A DNA stretch of 64,000 nucleotides from Ascaris suum (lineage: Eukaryota; Nematoda; Chromadorea; Rhabditida; Ascarididae): NCBI GenBank assembly GCA_013433145.1, contig CM024172.1, positions 248,001-312,000 on the forward strand. Direction: 5' to 3'. The number at the start of each line of letters is the position of its first letter. Position 1 is the stretch's first letter. Positions 51,968-63,840 of the stretch are shown here, in pieces. The notes under the pieces are model-generated. The model made no database searches. It was not told where the DNA came from and saw nothing but the letters and a program-made list of their open reading frames with translations. The position numbers were made by a program, and so were the translations under genes.

Positions 51968-53406
51968 TTTCTTGAATGTCTTTCATTTGTTGTTCATACA
52001 TCAGTAGCTATTGGTTATCGAGCAGTGTGCTTATGAGATATATTTGAGCATTTCCAATGGTTTTTGGATGTTCGCAATGATTTATTCAAGCTTTATTTAG
52101 CTTGAAGGTTACTTTCCATGAAGATAATTTTTCGAAGTAATTTTTTACAAAAATCGCTGAAATAATAGTCATGCGGATACAGCGATATGTTTCTAATGCG
52201 ATTACAAATGCAGAAGGCGCTATGTTGAGCACTAAAATTGGATATTCATCAAAACAAGTAAGGTAGAGAATGTTCGGATGAATATGGCCTGTTAGTATGT
52301 GAAAATTTTGTGGTGTACTTTTATATGAGTCGAATTAAACTTTAAGGTAAATTTCTGCGCGCTTTTTAGAGTTTTTTTCATAAATTTGTTTAATAAGTTG
52401 TAACTTCAATAATTCAGTTAGCGATTAAATTGGCTTTAATTTAACAAAGGTAAAAATTCAATTTTTGGCTGTATTGGTCGTACCGTATCTCCGCCAGAAA
52501 AGAAGAGGATATAATTTTTGTGTGCCATCTACAATGGAGATTAGGATTGTGCATTTCCGTACTTTTGATCGGGGAGGTGGGTTTGCTGGAAATTTAAATA
52601 GAGTCCAAAACTCGGAAATGTGATTGAGGAGTAACTACAGTCCGCTACTTCACCTTTTCACGTATTAACAGTGCTCATGAAGGCGGCAAAACGTGGATTT
52701 ATCAGCGCAGGAATCCTTTTTTAATGTGGATTTATCAATCCAAGGCGCAATCGAAATCCTTATTTACAACAGTCCAGTAGTGTTAATTACTGGCCAAAAA
52801 AGCATATGCAAAAATTCAAAATCCATTGCGCATGTTCACTTCTGTGCATTCAATGCAAGCTTCAGCACGATTAAAATTCTAATACTCCATGGGAAAGGAC
52901 ATGTGATTTTTCTGTTGCAACATTTGCTCCTACTGGATCATCCGTTCATGGCCAGTCTGAATGATAAATGAATACGCCGTTTTTGTTTCACTGCGGCGAA
53001 AGTTTTTTATATTGTTTGGTTATAAGTGACTTGAGCAAATATGCTGACACACAAGAGCAGTGCACCAATGACGAAGGTGATTGAAAGCTTTTGTTTTTAC
53101 TGAAAATTTGCTAAATTTCAGGATGGAAATCTAATTAGCAAGTCGATTAGCAAATGAGAACTCAGGTGTTTGAATGTGAGTATGAGTGGAAACGTTCAAG
53201 AACTGTTCACATTCACAAGTGAAGGAGGAAGGAGAGATGTTTTGTAGACTGCAGCAGCTATAGTTTATGGTCTCATAGACGCAGACAGACTGTAGCGTTA
53301 CCGAATTGAATGAAACAACTGTTAAGAAGTGTTCTGCATAGCGGTGTGCATAGTGTTTGCACGATTGTGTTTACCTGCGCCGTTGTGAAGCTCGCTTATA
53401 CATAGC

Positions 53407-53566
53407 AATGCAGCTAGTGCATAGTGCTCAGCCGATAGCGTGCAATGTTGGGCATACCTTGAGTAGGCATGTATTGCAAGCGACCCGCCGCCTGCTGAAC
53501 CGCAGAAGAAACGAACGTCAAACAGTAGTCCTCGAGGGTTCAGTGCGCATTACTCTAGCCCATATC
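53407..53566 (+). promoter_or_regulatory. 5' leader or N-terminal extension of the ceramide synthase gene
   Basis: The frame of the ceramide synthase is open upstream of ATG 53567 to another ATG at 53408, which would add 53 residues with many Arg (LQATRRLLNRRRNE). Family members normally start close to the WLPRG stretch, so I take this as leader, but a longer form is possible. Confidence 0.35.
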
Positions 53567-53949
53567 ATGTGGAATCCAGAATTTTGGCTCCCAAGAGGTG
53601 TTACCTGGGATCAGTTGCCCACCCATTTCGAAGATCTCATCTATCCGATCATGTTAACATTTCCGATCCTCGTATTTCGTATTCTCTTTGAGTCTTTCGT
53701 CGGTATTCCATGTGGATTTTATCTCGGCTATGGTACTGGAACGCTCACTGAGCAAATCAAGAGACATTTATTTTTTGGTTTCGCTTCTAATACACGCTCC
53801 AAACGAGTACTGGAGTGTTTTTTCCGCTTCTCCTCTTATTTATTTCTTTTTCTTTTCGGCTGTATCACACTTGTTGATGCACCGTGGTTGCACGACGTTA
53901 CGCTTTGCTGGATCGGATATCCATTCCACGAAGTTTCTGACGCTGTTTG
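53567..53949 (+). CDS. Exon 1 of ceramide synthase
   Basis: It encodes residues 1-127 plus two bases of Trp128. The donor GTAAGG starts at 53950. It carries the N-terminal WLPRG stretch, TM1, the SKRVLECFFRF start of the TLC domain and the DAPWLHDVTLCWIGYPFH loop. Confidence 0.93.
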
Positions 53950-56900
53950 GTAAGGTTCCGATATCGTTTTTAAGAGATGCTGACGTCATCAAAGAAGTGA
54001 GGATATCCATTAGTGAGACTAGTCGGCTGTGCTAATTTCTTCAGTTCTACCCATGATGCAATATGTTTCCAGAAAATTGATGTACCTTTGCAGCGTTATA
54101 ATGTGCCCTAAAACTCCAAACGTATAATTCGGTTTATTGAGTTTACAGCTTTTTAGGCGGACCGATAAGAGGCATGTCATCGAATTATCTCATGTCAAGG
54201 AGGCCTGCAATAGGATTAAATTTTTCGAGGCGATAATTTTTTCTTGACAAATATTGAACGCCTCCTGTTCAAAGGAGACTAGAAAATGAGAAGGCTTGTA
54301 TTCGAGGTCTTACGATAGTTTTTTTTAAAAATAACTTTAGCTTATTTAGCTAAACGATTTGTAGCAGTGCGTTGTAAATTCATTAAGTCTATCGCTGTTG
54401 ATGAAAAATGAAACGGAAAGAAATTCTCGTTTCACTTAGAAAATGCTTTTAAAATAGGGCAGTAATTGCCAAAGTGGGACAGATTACCTAGTTCTGCGAT
54501 GAACACCTATTTTATTCTGATTCGCTCACACGTCCTGAGGATCGCGAGGAAAGTTCTGCGAAACTTTTGCTAATGAATGCTTCGGTCATATTGGCGTTTC
54601 ATATAGCGGTCGATTAAAAGCAAGTTCCTCAACCTTGTATGTAAGCAAGTTATGGAAAGTGCAAGTACTGCAATGCGTCATTCCTACGAATTAGAGTTGC
54701 AACGTTTAAGCATGGAACTGATTATTCGCATCGTCATCTGTACCCGTATCGTCCGAGTAAAACCCATCCGCCTCCTTCTCATGGTACTGGATGGCCACAG
54801 AGATCAGTAGTGGTCTCTAGGTAAGGGCGGTTCTGGTCTTCGTTGTTAGATGGAGTGTATCGGACGCGGGCGAAACGAAAAATTATTGTAAAATGTTCGC
54901 TTTTGAATACAAATTAAATAGCTTGATACGGAAATACGGTATATATTGGATTGCTGTTTACTACGATAGGCTATGTAAAAGAATACGAACAGAACTAACC
55001 AAGGTAGATTACGCACGGAAATGTTGAAAAATAGAATTAAAAGTTAGAATGAAATAGAATGTTCATAGTGTGCTTGATACGAAAAACTACACATGTGTTC
55101 TGTTGGACATCCAGAAAAGCATTGCAGTACCTTCACTTCATAAAACTATTGTTTCCATTGTGATCCGACATATTTCTAACGTTTTGCGGTTTTTGTGGTA
55201 TATTTTAAGGTGGTATTATATGATCGAAATGGGCTTCTATTACTCACTCTTGATAACGTCATTATTTGACGTACGACGCACCGATTTTCGTCAACTACTT
55301 TTCCATCACTTCGTAACGATCCTGTTGCTCTCGGCCAGTTGGATGATCAACTTTATTCGTGTCGGAACTCTTGTACTCATCTTGCATGATGTCTCCGATA
55401 TTTCGCTCGAGTTAGCGAAGCTTGTTCGTTATGATGAGGCTAATGCAAAATATGCCAATGCGATTTTCTTCATCTTCCTGATCAGGTGCGTCAACGTTTG
55501 TAGAAATGGTACTGGGGTTTAAAATGGACAAAATTCTAGCTTTTTGTGACTCAGAGGAATTGATGAGGATGGTAACCGGTGAATTTCAAGACTTTCAAGG
55601 AATGGTTTGGTTCCAGGAAATGATTCGTTCAGGGAATGTTTCGGCCCTACGTCAGGATTGAACAGCAAAAACACCGTAATAGGAGCTTGCGCAAGTCATA
55701 AAACCCGGAGCGCAAAATTTTGGAAAACTTCAGCCACTTTTGCTCATGTTTTTATTTGTAGGTCAATGGAAACAGAAATTTGTGCACAGCATATGCGAGT
55801 TAAACTGTCACACATTTGTGGGTTATCAGAAACTAGAATTGGCATGTTACCATAAATCAATGCTTATAGTTCGCTGCCTGCACGAAAAAGTTTAATTTTA
55901 TGAGTCATTTGGATCCGGGAGTCGTTAAATTCAATGTTCTGCAGACTTCTTGCAGCATTTGTTGAAATGAAAATTTTTTTCATTTGTTATGACTGATATG
56001 TTTTTTTCTTGATTAATTCAGGATTTGATTAGAAATTGACAAATCATTAGAAGTAACAATCTTTGAGTAGCGTCAAACAATTTAGAATTGAATAATCGCA
56101 ACCACGGAAACGTTTCGAAGCAATTTGAAATTTCGGTCGAGCGAGATCATTGCGGCTTGCTAATTTCAATTTTTTTTTTTTGCGCCATAAACATTTGACA
56201 ATGAAGCCACGTTTCGTATATGCAGCGTGAACGAGTGATCTGCAGATTATTTCAAACGATAAGGCGTGGAAATTGCTCTTTTTGGAGAGGCATTCCTATA
56301 TGTTTTAAGCGATTATTGTATCTCCCGTTTAATTATACATTTTTCGTTATGCATCTCTTCTTGCTAGTTATAGCTGATTATCAAATTGTTTTCTAAGGTA
56401 TATCTGACCTAAGAGCAAATTGTTTCACATACCCTTACTTCATAGGAGTTAAAAGCAACGAGTTTTTAACCGAACGTAGTACCTCAGTCCAACTAACCTT
56501 ACAGCCCAGTATCAAGCGATGTGGTGGGAATAAGCGCATGCAAATCTCATCGAAAATTCTGTTTAGGTCGTACGCATGGATCCAAAGCACAAGTTTCGAA
56601 CAAATCGCCAAAACCTACCAGTATACTCCCTGCGAGTGCCAGTAAATTAACAAGTGTGTGGTAAATCTGAGCTCATCCTTCGTCACTACTTTTTCTGCAT
56701 CCCGAACTTCTCAGTCATTTGATTTTCTTCTTGCTTCATGGATTCATGTTGCAATATTCCAGCGAGATACGTTCTGTGAGGCAGGCAGATGCTGGTGCTG
56801 TGGTGGTAGCCAACGGTAAATACAAATAATTTGATTGCAGCTGGACGCTGACGAGAATTGGCTATTTTCCTCTTGTTGTCATTCGCTCAGCAATATTCGA

Positions 56901-58631
56901 CGCTCCAACACTGATCCAGAGTGACTACGATCTGTTTAATCCGTTTGAGGTGAGCTGTGATCATGTTCTTTGTTCACTTTTCATATAGTTATCAAGTAAC
57001 ATATTTCATATAGTTTCAAGTAACATCATAGTTCACTATCAGTGAAATTATCAAAAATTGTTATTCACATTTCTTTACTCAAAGTAGGCCAACTTATTCA
57101 ACACAAGTCCAAATTTTCAAGTAGCAAGTGATGATGTCCGTCATAAAGGCTGTCACTAATTGAACTCTTTTAAAATCCAGTTCTTTATATCAACCGGATG
57201 CATCAATACTCGAAGAACGATTAATCATTGTCGACTAATGCGTCCTGTGAGCTGACAATATTGATTGTTTTATCGGTAATGCACGTTCAACTTCGGTATT
57301 TGAATCGGACGGTCGAAACAAGCGGCCTAGATTTTCAAATTTCCCACTTCGATCTACAAATCCCTAAAACTCTGTCTTAGACTTGCATAAAAATTGCAAA
57401 CAACTCGCTTCGTTAGCGCAGCTAAACTGAAAGTAGAATTACAACTATTAGTTGAACTGTATAGGTTCATTCCTAGGCATTATGAATCTTCAGCTGAAAG
57501 AATCGCCTATGCTCTTTGCATAATTTTCTTCGCGGAGCGTTGTCTCTCTGTTCTTTTGTTTCAACACGGAAACCGCTGAAAGTGAAACTGTGAAGTGTAG
57601 CAGATATGATGTACGCCATAGGGTGAACTCTAGGATGTGTACCCTTCATGTTTTAACGAATCTATGGAAGCTAGAAGGCGATTAAAATCAAGCTACGTTT
57701 CTATCGTCCGGGGTCGCAAACGACCAGAAAAGCGCATCAGAAGAATCGCAACGATATGCCTTTTTAGTGATTTCCTCATGAAATGGACCAGTTGTTTTAT
57801 CCTAAATAACCGCTTTTATAAACCTACCGAAAAATCCTTCAGTGGTTCTCTAGCTAGAACTGCCGCAAGACAGTTAAGCGCAATAACTATGTACAAGCAG
57901 ATGCCGTTAATGCATAATGCCGTTTCCGTTGCTATCGCTAATTTGCATGAACGCTTATATCAGTTTAAAAAATTGAATGCTAATCTCCTAATTTTTATCA
58001 CTATACTTCTCAGTTTATGAAGAGTGTTGGTCTCATGAGGGATATAAAAATACAGGAAATTCGTTTGGCACGCATCTTCGCCCGCCACAAATTTTTTCAA
58101 AAACTGCCGCTACGTAAGTTGGCCTCAGATTCAGCCGTAGTATATTTAGAATGGAATGGGCGTGCACTGAAAAGGTCGGACAGAAACACAGACAGACGCA
58201 CAGTTTTCTAACAATGACAGCATTGTTATAATATCACTTAATCACTCAAACATCCACATAAAAACAAGCCTGCGCTCGAGATTACAACCAACGTTGAGGG
58301 AATTAGACCAAATTTATTGAGTTAAACCTCTCAACCAGACCTCAAGTTCGGCAGTAGTAACATGTTCATGTTTTAGAATGTTTGAAGTTACCTGAATTAC
58401 AGGCTTTTGGTGCGACTTCTTTTTCAGATTCCCTACGCCCCACGAATTATAATTGGGTTCTTGTTTTGCCTCCTGGCTCTACATATTTTCTGGACAACAA
58501 TTATTGTGCGTATTGTCATACGAACAATAACAGTTGGAGATGCGAAGGACGTCCGATCAGATGATGAAAGCGAAGACGAAGAAGAGAACGTGGATGGGGT
58601 CTATTCGCGGAATACTCGGAAGGAAAAATAG
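53567..58631 (+). CDS. Ceramide synthase (Lag1/HYL family, TLC domain), 323 aa, four exons (complete)
   Basis: This enzyme N-acylates sphingoid bases with fatty acyl-CoA to make (dihydro)ceramide in the ER membrane. Exons are 53567-53949, 55210-55485, 56841-56949 and 58428-58631 (972 nt, all phases match). The protein opens MWNPEFWLPRGVTW, as worm ceramide synthases do, followed by a TM helix (PIMLTFPILVFRILF). The TLC domain begins near VLECFFRFSSYLFLF. WWYYMIEMGFYYSLL spans exons 1-2, and DVRRTDFRQLLFHHFVT carries the catalytic His160-His161. LHDVSDISLELAK (186-198) is the second Lag1 signature with Asp188 and Asp191. The C-terminus after the last TM holds DVRSDDESEDEEE, the acidic DxRSDxE phosphorylation motif typical of this family. 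There is no Hox-like domain. I cannot separate HYL-1 from HYL-2 orthology. All key residues are present and no breaks are seen. Confidence 0.95.
55210..55485 (+). CDS. Exon 2 of ceramide synthase: catalytic core
   Basis: The acceptor TATTTTAAG ends at 55209 (AAG rather than CAG) and the donor GTGCGT starts at 55486. It holds both Lag1 signatures, with HH at 160-161 and HDVSD at 187-191. Confidence 0.93.
56841..56949 (+). CDS. Exon 3 of ceramide synthase
   Basis: The acceptor TTGATTGCAG ends at 56840 and the donor GTGAGC starts at 56950. It encodes SWTLTRIGYFPLVVIRSAIF and continues to LFNPFE, a conserved TLC membrane segment. Confidence 0.92.
56978..57025. repeat. 25-bp imperfect tandem repeat, two copies
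   Basis: TTTCATATAGTT..CAAGTAACAT occurs twice in a row with small differences. Confidence 0.75.
58428..58631 (+). CDS. Exon 4 of ceramide synthase: last TM and acidic tail
   Basis: The acceptor CTTTTTCAG ends at 58427 and the TAG stop is at 58629-58631. It starts IPYAPRIIIGFLFCLLALHI (last TM) and ends in the acidic tail followed by SRNTRKEK. Confidence 0.93.
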   Translation: MPYAPRIIIGFLFCLLALHIFWTTIIVRIVIRTITVGDAKDVRSDDESEDEEENVDGVYSRNTRKEK

Positions 58632-61600
58632 GTAGATTATCGGCTACATCTCATTAGAGAATAAGAGGCGGTAGGACCTAATCGGTGTAGTCCTAGCGCG
58701 TACTCCACTTGTTCAGACTTGCTGTTATTGCTATGAGAAATCACGGTGACCGAATGACTGCCATACTCACAAACCTCTTGCTTGATTTCAGTCTTGACAG
58801 GGCGCACTTATAGTATCTTTTTATGGCTTCCTATATGAGGGGTGGGGCGGGGGGGGGGGAGGGGAGGGGAAGGGGAGGAGGGACGAAGCATAAAAATTGT
58901 TCTATGTGCTCGTAACCAAAAAAACGTGCTCACGTTTCTTAGTTACGCCTAATTTATTCTTATCCTATGATCATGGATTAATTACGAGAGGCGTTAATTG
59001 ATTCTCCAGATCTTTTTGCAGATTTGCATTTGTAGAGCATATTATAACGACGTCGGATTTGCATTTTCTTATGCGTACCACTTTCTGTCTGTTTGGCGTT
59101 GTCATATTCAAGTTGTTTCATCAAACTTGAAACGATTTATGGACTTTTAAAGGGCTTAAACCTATAGAGGCAGTCGAAGCCGATTTAGCTATGACGGCAT
59201 TTTCCCACATATTGTTTACTAATTGCTTTTGAAAACGATTGCTCACTTGAGCAGAATACAGAAATGCAGGTCATATCACCTCGTGGTACGTTTACCTAGT
59301 TGTTGAAAATGCGGCCCAAGTCTTTTATGGCGTCAATCCCTTGAGGGCTTTTCATTATTAAGGTGTGTTTGGGAGGGAAGTGGGAGAGGGTGGAGGGAGA
59401 AGGTGGAAGCGGGAAGCGTGCTTTCGTTGTTAATTGTTTTAAAATACTTCATAGGGCAAACTCTATACGCTCTGAACTGTTACTGTCTTGATATGATAGT
59501 TAAAGAATGGATTATGATCATTTCAGTCATTGTAGATTCTAACTGAGATAGAGGTTTTTCGGCTGAAACAGTAATTTAACCGCACAGACTAAAAAATAAA
59601 GATTAATGGATTTTTTTTTTTTTTTGAAGTATATGATTGTATGCTTAGATATATTATCCATAGCGATCAGGTAATTGAATTATGAATGTGTCATTTTCGG
59701 ATATTTTGTTATTTGCTGGCAGTTTATGCAAATGGTCGATCTGCTAAGCGGGATCAAAAGTGCATATTTGTTTTAATTCCGCTAATGCACTTCTATATTC
59801 GTTGTTGTTGAAGAACACAAATTTTTGATCAGTACTTGCTTGCGTGCTCTTTTTATTGCGTTTTATTCATATTGTGAAGTTTAACTCACTATATGCTATT
59901 ATGATCGGCTTTATATAGACCCTGAAATTAGTTGCTGCAAAGGAAATCTGTGATGCGAATATAACTTTGCTTCGATTCTAACGGTCAAAAGAGCGATCAG
60001 GCCACCCTGATTTGGATCGAGAGAGAAATCAGGCTATATGATGCGAGTTTGCGAGACTCACGAGAGTAAGAAGAAAGTAGAGACCTCTGGGTCTCCAAGA
60101 TAACGAGTCGCAGGGTGTTATTGTCGTGATGGCTCGAAGGCTTGCGGGAGTAGGTGCATTGTTTAGGTCCCATGAGTGAGTGGTTGATGATGTTGAGGTC
60201 GAGAGCCCTGTACCCAGACGCATCAAAACCTTCAGTTGCTTGAATGTGGGAAGGAATCGACGTGTTTAAGCACCACTTCATTTCAAAGGCCCTCATCTTC
60301 TCTCGCCTTTTTCCACAAACTTCCTTCTGTTTTTTGACATTTTGACATTTTTGCTCAGGTGCAGCTTGATCTCTGTTTCGATCTATCGATTCGTACCGTC
60401 ATTGTTGTTTTTGCGGCGTAATTAGGTGCTGCTGCTTTCGAAATGATGTTCGCATTTCACGATTATGTAACGGATAGTTCCAGTAAATGCTACTGTAAAT
60501 GGAAATACTCTAAACGCAATGATCTTTGCGATTGATTAAAAGGAATTTTGTTCTCTAGTGAAGAATTTACTCAGCAAGTATATATCAACACACAGGTGTA
60601 CCTTGTGCTTCTGTTCTATTGTGTGTTCTGTTTTTTCTTTTCGATTATAAGATTCCTTCATACCTTCAAAACTTGAATACGAAAATGCGTCCAGGAGATG
60701 ACAATTGGATAGAAAACGAGTGCTGAAGCAACCATCATTGGGGGCAACTCGATCCAGGTTTACCTAAGAAATGCCACTCGAAAGCGCCAAAATTTCATCT
60801 TATCCAGTGTAGTTTGTAGTTCATCATTTAATGCTAAAATTTTAATTTCACTAAGAGAGATATCGTCTAGCAGTTTACCGGTTAGCGAGCCGCAAAATTT
60901 GATTGAGGATAGTCAAAAACCCAAAAAATTTTCCAGGAATTTCTTGGCTGACGTGAGCGTTTGCTTCTCTTTGTGCATTAGAGATGAGTATTCGCAGTGT
61001 ACATACCGAAGCATATGTCTAATCGCATAAATATTCGCCATATATCTCTATTGGTCACTTGCCTGCACTTTTGCAGCTTATCATTCATCATTTGCTCGAC
61101 GCTGTTGCATCTCGCTAATCATTTTCTGTAGCATCAGTATGCGGTAGCCAGAACGAGATGGCGACAGTCATAATCAGAGCGCTTATAATCACTAAACTTA
61201 CCCTACATCCTGTCAGTGGTATGTCAATAATATAATAGAGACGCAATTAGATTAGCAGTCCACAATCCAATCAGTAATCTTTGCCTACGACCTGAGTGTG
61301 CTTCCTAGACAACTCTGATGACGCGCAGCATTTTCAATTAAGTTGAATAGATGCCTTTTCTGCTATATGAGCAAGTCGGCGGGAGGAAGCCACTCGCGTG
61401 AAGCGTTTCGTAACCTAGCAGCATAGAAAGCGATCGGCAAGCAGCAAAAAACAATCAATAACAGTTTCGGAGGAGAGAGAAATGAGCAGTTTTCATTCAA
61501 CAAAAGTAGATGTTAAAAATACCCCAAAATTCATTGGAATCAAAGGGTGGACAACCTTCATACAGTACTCGAGTAAGGCATACAGTCACGAAATACACAG

Positions 61601-62734
61601 CACTACCGATCAGCACACAGTGTTGTCGTGATATTACTGCACATTTGGCTACACCGTTCGATGCTATATATATTCTTTGTAGCCACTTTCTTTGTACTCA
61701 CGAAAGGTAGACGAGTGGGGGAGGTATCAAGATCAGGCTAGACACGTATTCAATTTTCGCAGTCCATAAAAAATTACTGGCATTCGAAGTCCAATGATTT
61801 TTTCCGATTTCGTATTGTTAAGATATGTTTCGTTCAGAAATTTTCTTGTCATCTCCGAGGTCTTTTCTGGTCGTTCTCAATTTTAAATAACTGAAATTTC
61901 AGTACTCATCATTTTCTCACTTTTGATTTTAGATATGAACTATGAACAGGTAAAGCTTCTGACTTTGATGAATTTGATTGGAATAATGAACGAATTTCAC
62001 CATGTGACGAGTATAGTGCCAAATGAGGACGTTAGAGTTTTATGTTGCACTCATAGTTTGGTATTCTGAAAGCATCGAATATTCTAATGGTCGACCATTC
62101 GGTGATGGATTGCAACAAATTACAACTGCTTTATTTTTGCACAGTCTCCTTTCGTATTGTGCACCTGGGAAAAATTCTTTTTTGATTCTGGAAACCTCCT
62201 CCTCTTTATCTACCGTGTGCCTACTTCACAGAAATCTCCCTACTCCTTGCTGTACCGAGTTTCCATTCCGCAACATTTCTTTTCCCTTTCTGCACCATGT
62301 GTTCATTTTACAATATTCTCCTTCCCCTTCTCCATCATCTGTTTATTTTACATAATCTTCCTCCGCTTTCTTCAATAAATGCGTCGATTTTACAATGTTT
62401 TTAAAAGTTCCCTTCAATCCATTATTCTGAATACCTTACAAAACCTGAGCACTTCAACAGTAGCAAGGTTGCAATTATTTTCAGCGTTTTGAGATCCTTT
62501 TCTCAAACAGCTGCTGTCGAATAGTCTCCTAAATTGTTTCCTGTTTGCTGCAGACTGTAACTACAGATGTTTAATTAGCAAGTAAGGCAATAAGTTGGGC
62601 TTGATTAAGATTACCTCAGCACTGATGCATATGAAGGCAGTACAGCCGAAGGACTCATTCGGCTCTTTGAAACGCTCTCTGGGGCATTCGTATGGTTGCG
62701 TTGCCACTGACGACGTCGTATTTCGTGCGACGCG
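58632..62734. other. Spacer between ceramide synthase and the kinesin gene
   Basis: It starts with a poly-G tract at 58839-58883. A GC-richer, coding-like minus-strand stretch at 60296-59997 has no recognisable domain, and pyrimidine-rich sequence at 62150-62400 gives chance open frames. Confidence 0.45.
58839..58883 (+). repeat. Poly-G / G-quadruplex-like tract
   Basis: At least five G-runs of four or more within 45 nt, about 210 bp after the ceramide synthase stop codon. It may lie in the 3' UTR. Confidence 0.8.
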
Positions 62735-62806
62735 ATGGCCGAGAGCGTTCGTGTGATTTGTAGATGCAGACCGCTCAACTCCAGAGAGCTCACCCTCAAG
62801 TCAAAG
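62735..62806 (+). CDS. osm-3: Exon 1 of OSM-3/KIF17-like kinesin
   Basis: ATG 62735 is followed by 24 codons including RCRPLN, and the donor GTTACT starts at 62807. The 130 bases upstream are GC-richer and probably include the 5' leader. Confidence 0.9.
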
Positions 62807-63840
62807 GTTACTTTACCTCTACAATTATTTTTTATTACTAGTGACACAGTAGGTTTTATTCATGATCGTGTAGAATTTCGGCCAAACTGAGATGTGTAAT
62901 GGCTATTAAAGGGCGAATAGTGTTCCATATGGGGTAACAAATCCTTCAGTTAATCCAGTTTTTTCACTATGACTTTTTCCATTAGTGATAAGCAGTCAAA
63001 GAATGTTGCTTGACTTGCTCGTTGATGGTCGTTTGTTTCTAAGTTTCATTTGCGGCTTCATGCTCTTAATGGGTCACCTTCCGACTTTATGATTTAAATC
63101 GAGATATTTTGGTCCGTTCTTTCTTCTCCGTCTTCTTCAGGCTGTTTTCGCGAGTTTTTATGATTTGCTGTTTCCGGCCCGAGCTTGCGATTTATCCGTT
63201 AACATAACGAGCTTTGTGACATCCAGGCTGAATGGAAAAAGCACCATAAGTATTGTGTTTTCGGATAACTTTTCTTCGAAACTCCTCAAACCCCTTTTGC
63301 ATTTTCTCGTGCTTACTCGCTAAACGTTCGATTCTTTTAAATTTTTGTTTACCGTTCAATTTGGCCACATTCTGGGCGTAGGTAACAACGCTTTATTAAA
63401 AACCTCGCACCTAATGATGTAATTATGCTTGATCGATAAGACAGCGTACTGCCAAACGATTCATTCTCATCTGCAATCTTGGTTGTTTAGGTACATCGTT
63501 TGGTTAATTAATCGATGCATAAAATTTCTCCTGCTGAAGCCAGCAACATTGTTGAGAATAGAACCTCACCTCTTAAAGAATACATAAGCAGCAGGTTTTA
63601 AAATTATTGTTGCCTTCGTTCCATATGCTAGAGTATCAAAATGTGCTGAGTTTGGCCCAATGACATGTCAAATGGGCGCAAAGGTAAGGTTTACAGACAT
63701 GTGTACAAATGGATCAGCAATTGGGACAGGTGATCCTCGAAGGCGATGGACCTCCAAAACAGTTCACTTTCGATGGCGTCTACTATATCGATGCTACTGC
63801 CGAGCAAATCTACAACGATATCGTTTATCCGTTGGTTGAG
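62735..63840 (+). CDS. osm-3: Kinesin-2 motor, OSM-3/KIF17-like, 5' end only (partial)
   Basis: OSM-3/KIF17 is the homodimeric kinesin-2 that drives anterograde intraflagellar transport in the distal part of sensory cilia. Two exons are visible: 62735-62806 and 63697-63840, both phase 0. Exon 1 encodes MAESVRVICRCRPLNSREL, with the first motor-domain strand (RxRPxN). Exon 2 encodes TCVQMDQQLGQVILEGDGPP, then KQFTFDGVYYIDAT and EQIYNDIVYPLVE, which matches the KIF17/OSM-3 motor almost word for word by family knowledge. The P-loop exon (GxxxxGKT) would come next and lies beyond the window, so only the first 72 residues are seen. No defects are visible in this part. Confidence 0.93.
62807..63696 (+). 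other. Intron 1 of the kinesin gene
   Basis: Pyrimidine-rich 890-nt intron with no further supported feature. Confidence 0.6.
63697..63840 (+). CDS. osm-3: Exon 2 of OSM-3/KIF17-like kinesin
   Basis: The acceptor GGTTTACAG ends at 63696 and the donor GTGTCC starts at 63841. It carries FTFDGVY and EQIYNDIVYPLVE, diagnostic of kinesin motors. Confidence 0.93.

Larger units (their letters stand above)
50510..53406. other. Spacer between the Shavenoid-like and ceramide synthase genes
   Basis: It holds a 105-bp direct duplication (50997-51221) and a strong hairpin (51916-51967). An AATAAA at 51757 could be a distant poly(A) signal. No gene is seen. Confidence 0.5.
53950..58427 (+). other. Introns of the ceramide synthase gene
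   Basis: Intron 3 holds a diverged 25-bp direct repeat (56978-57025) and, at 57394-58211, three open stretches of 61, 127 and 64 codons without a domain. Introns 1 and 2 show nothing supported. Confidence 0.4.

Noticed and set aside
59997..60296. 99-codon minus-strand frame
   Set aside because: Coding-like composition but no recognisable domain or splice context; kept only as a remark in the spacer entry.
62023..62378. Overlapping 110- and 73-codon plus-strand frames
   Set aside because: Both arise from a pyrimidine-rich stretch, which lacks stop codons by composition.
63660..63696. A start exon directly before kinesin exon 2 (MTCQMGAK followed by GTAAGG)
   Set aside because: It would leave a 13-nt intron, too short to splice; the true first exon is at 62735.
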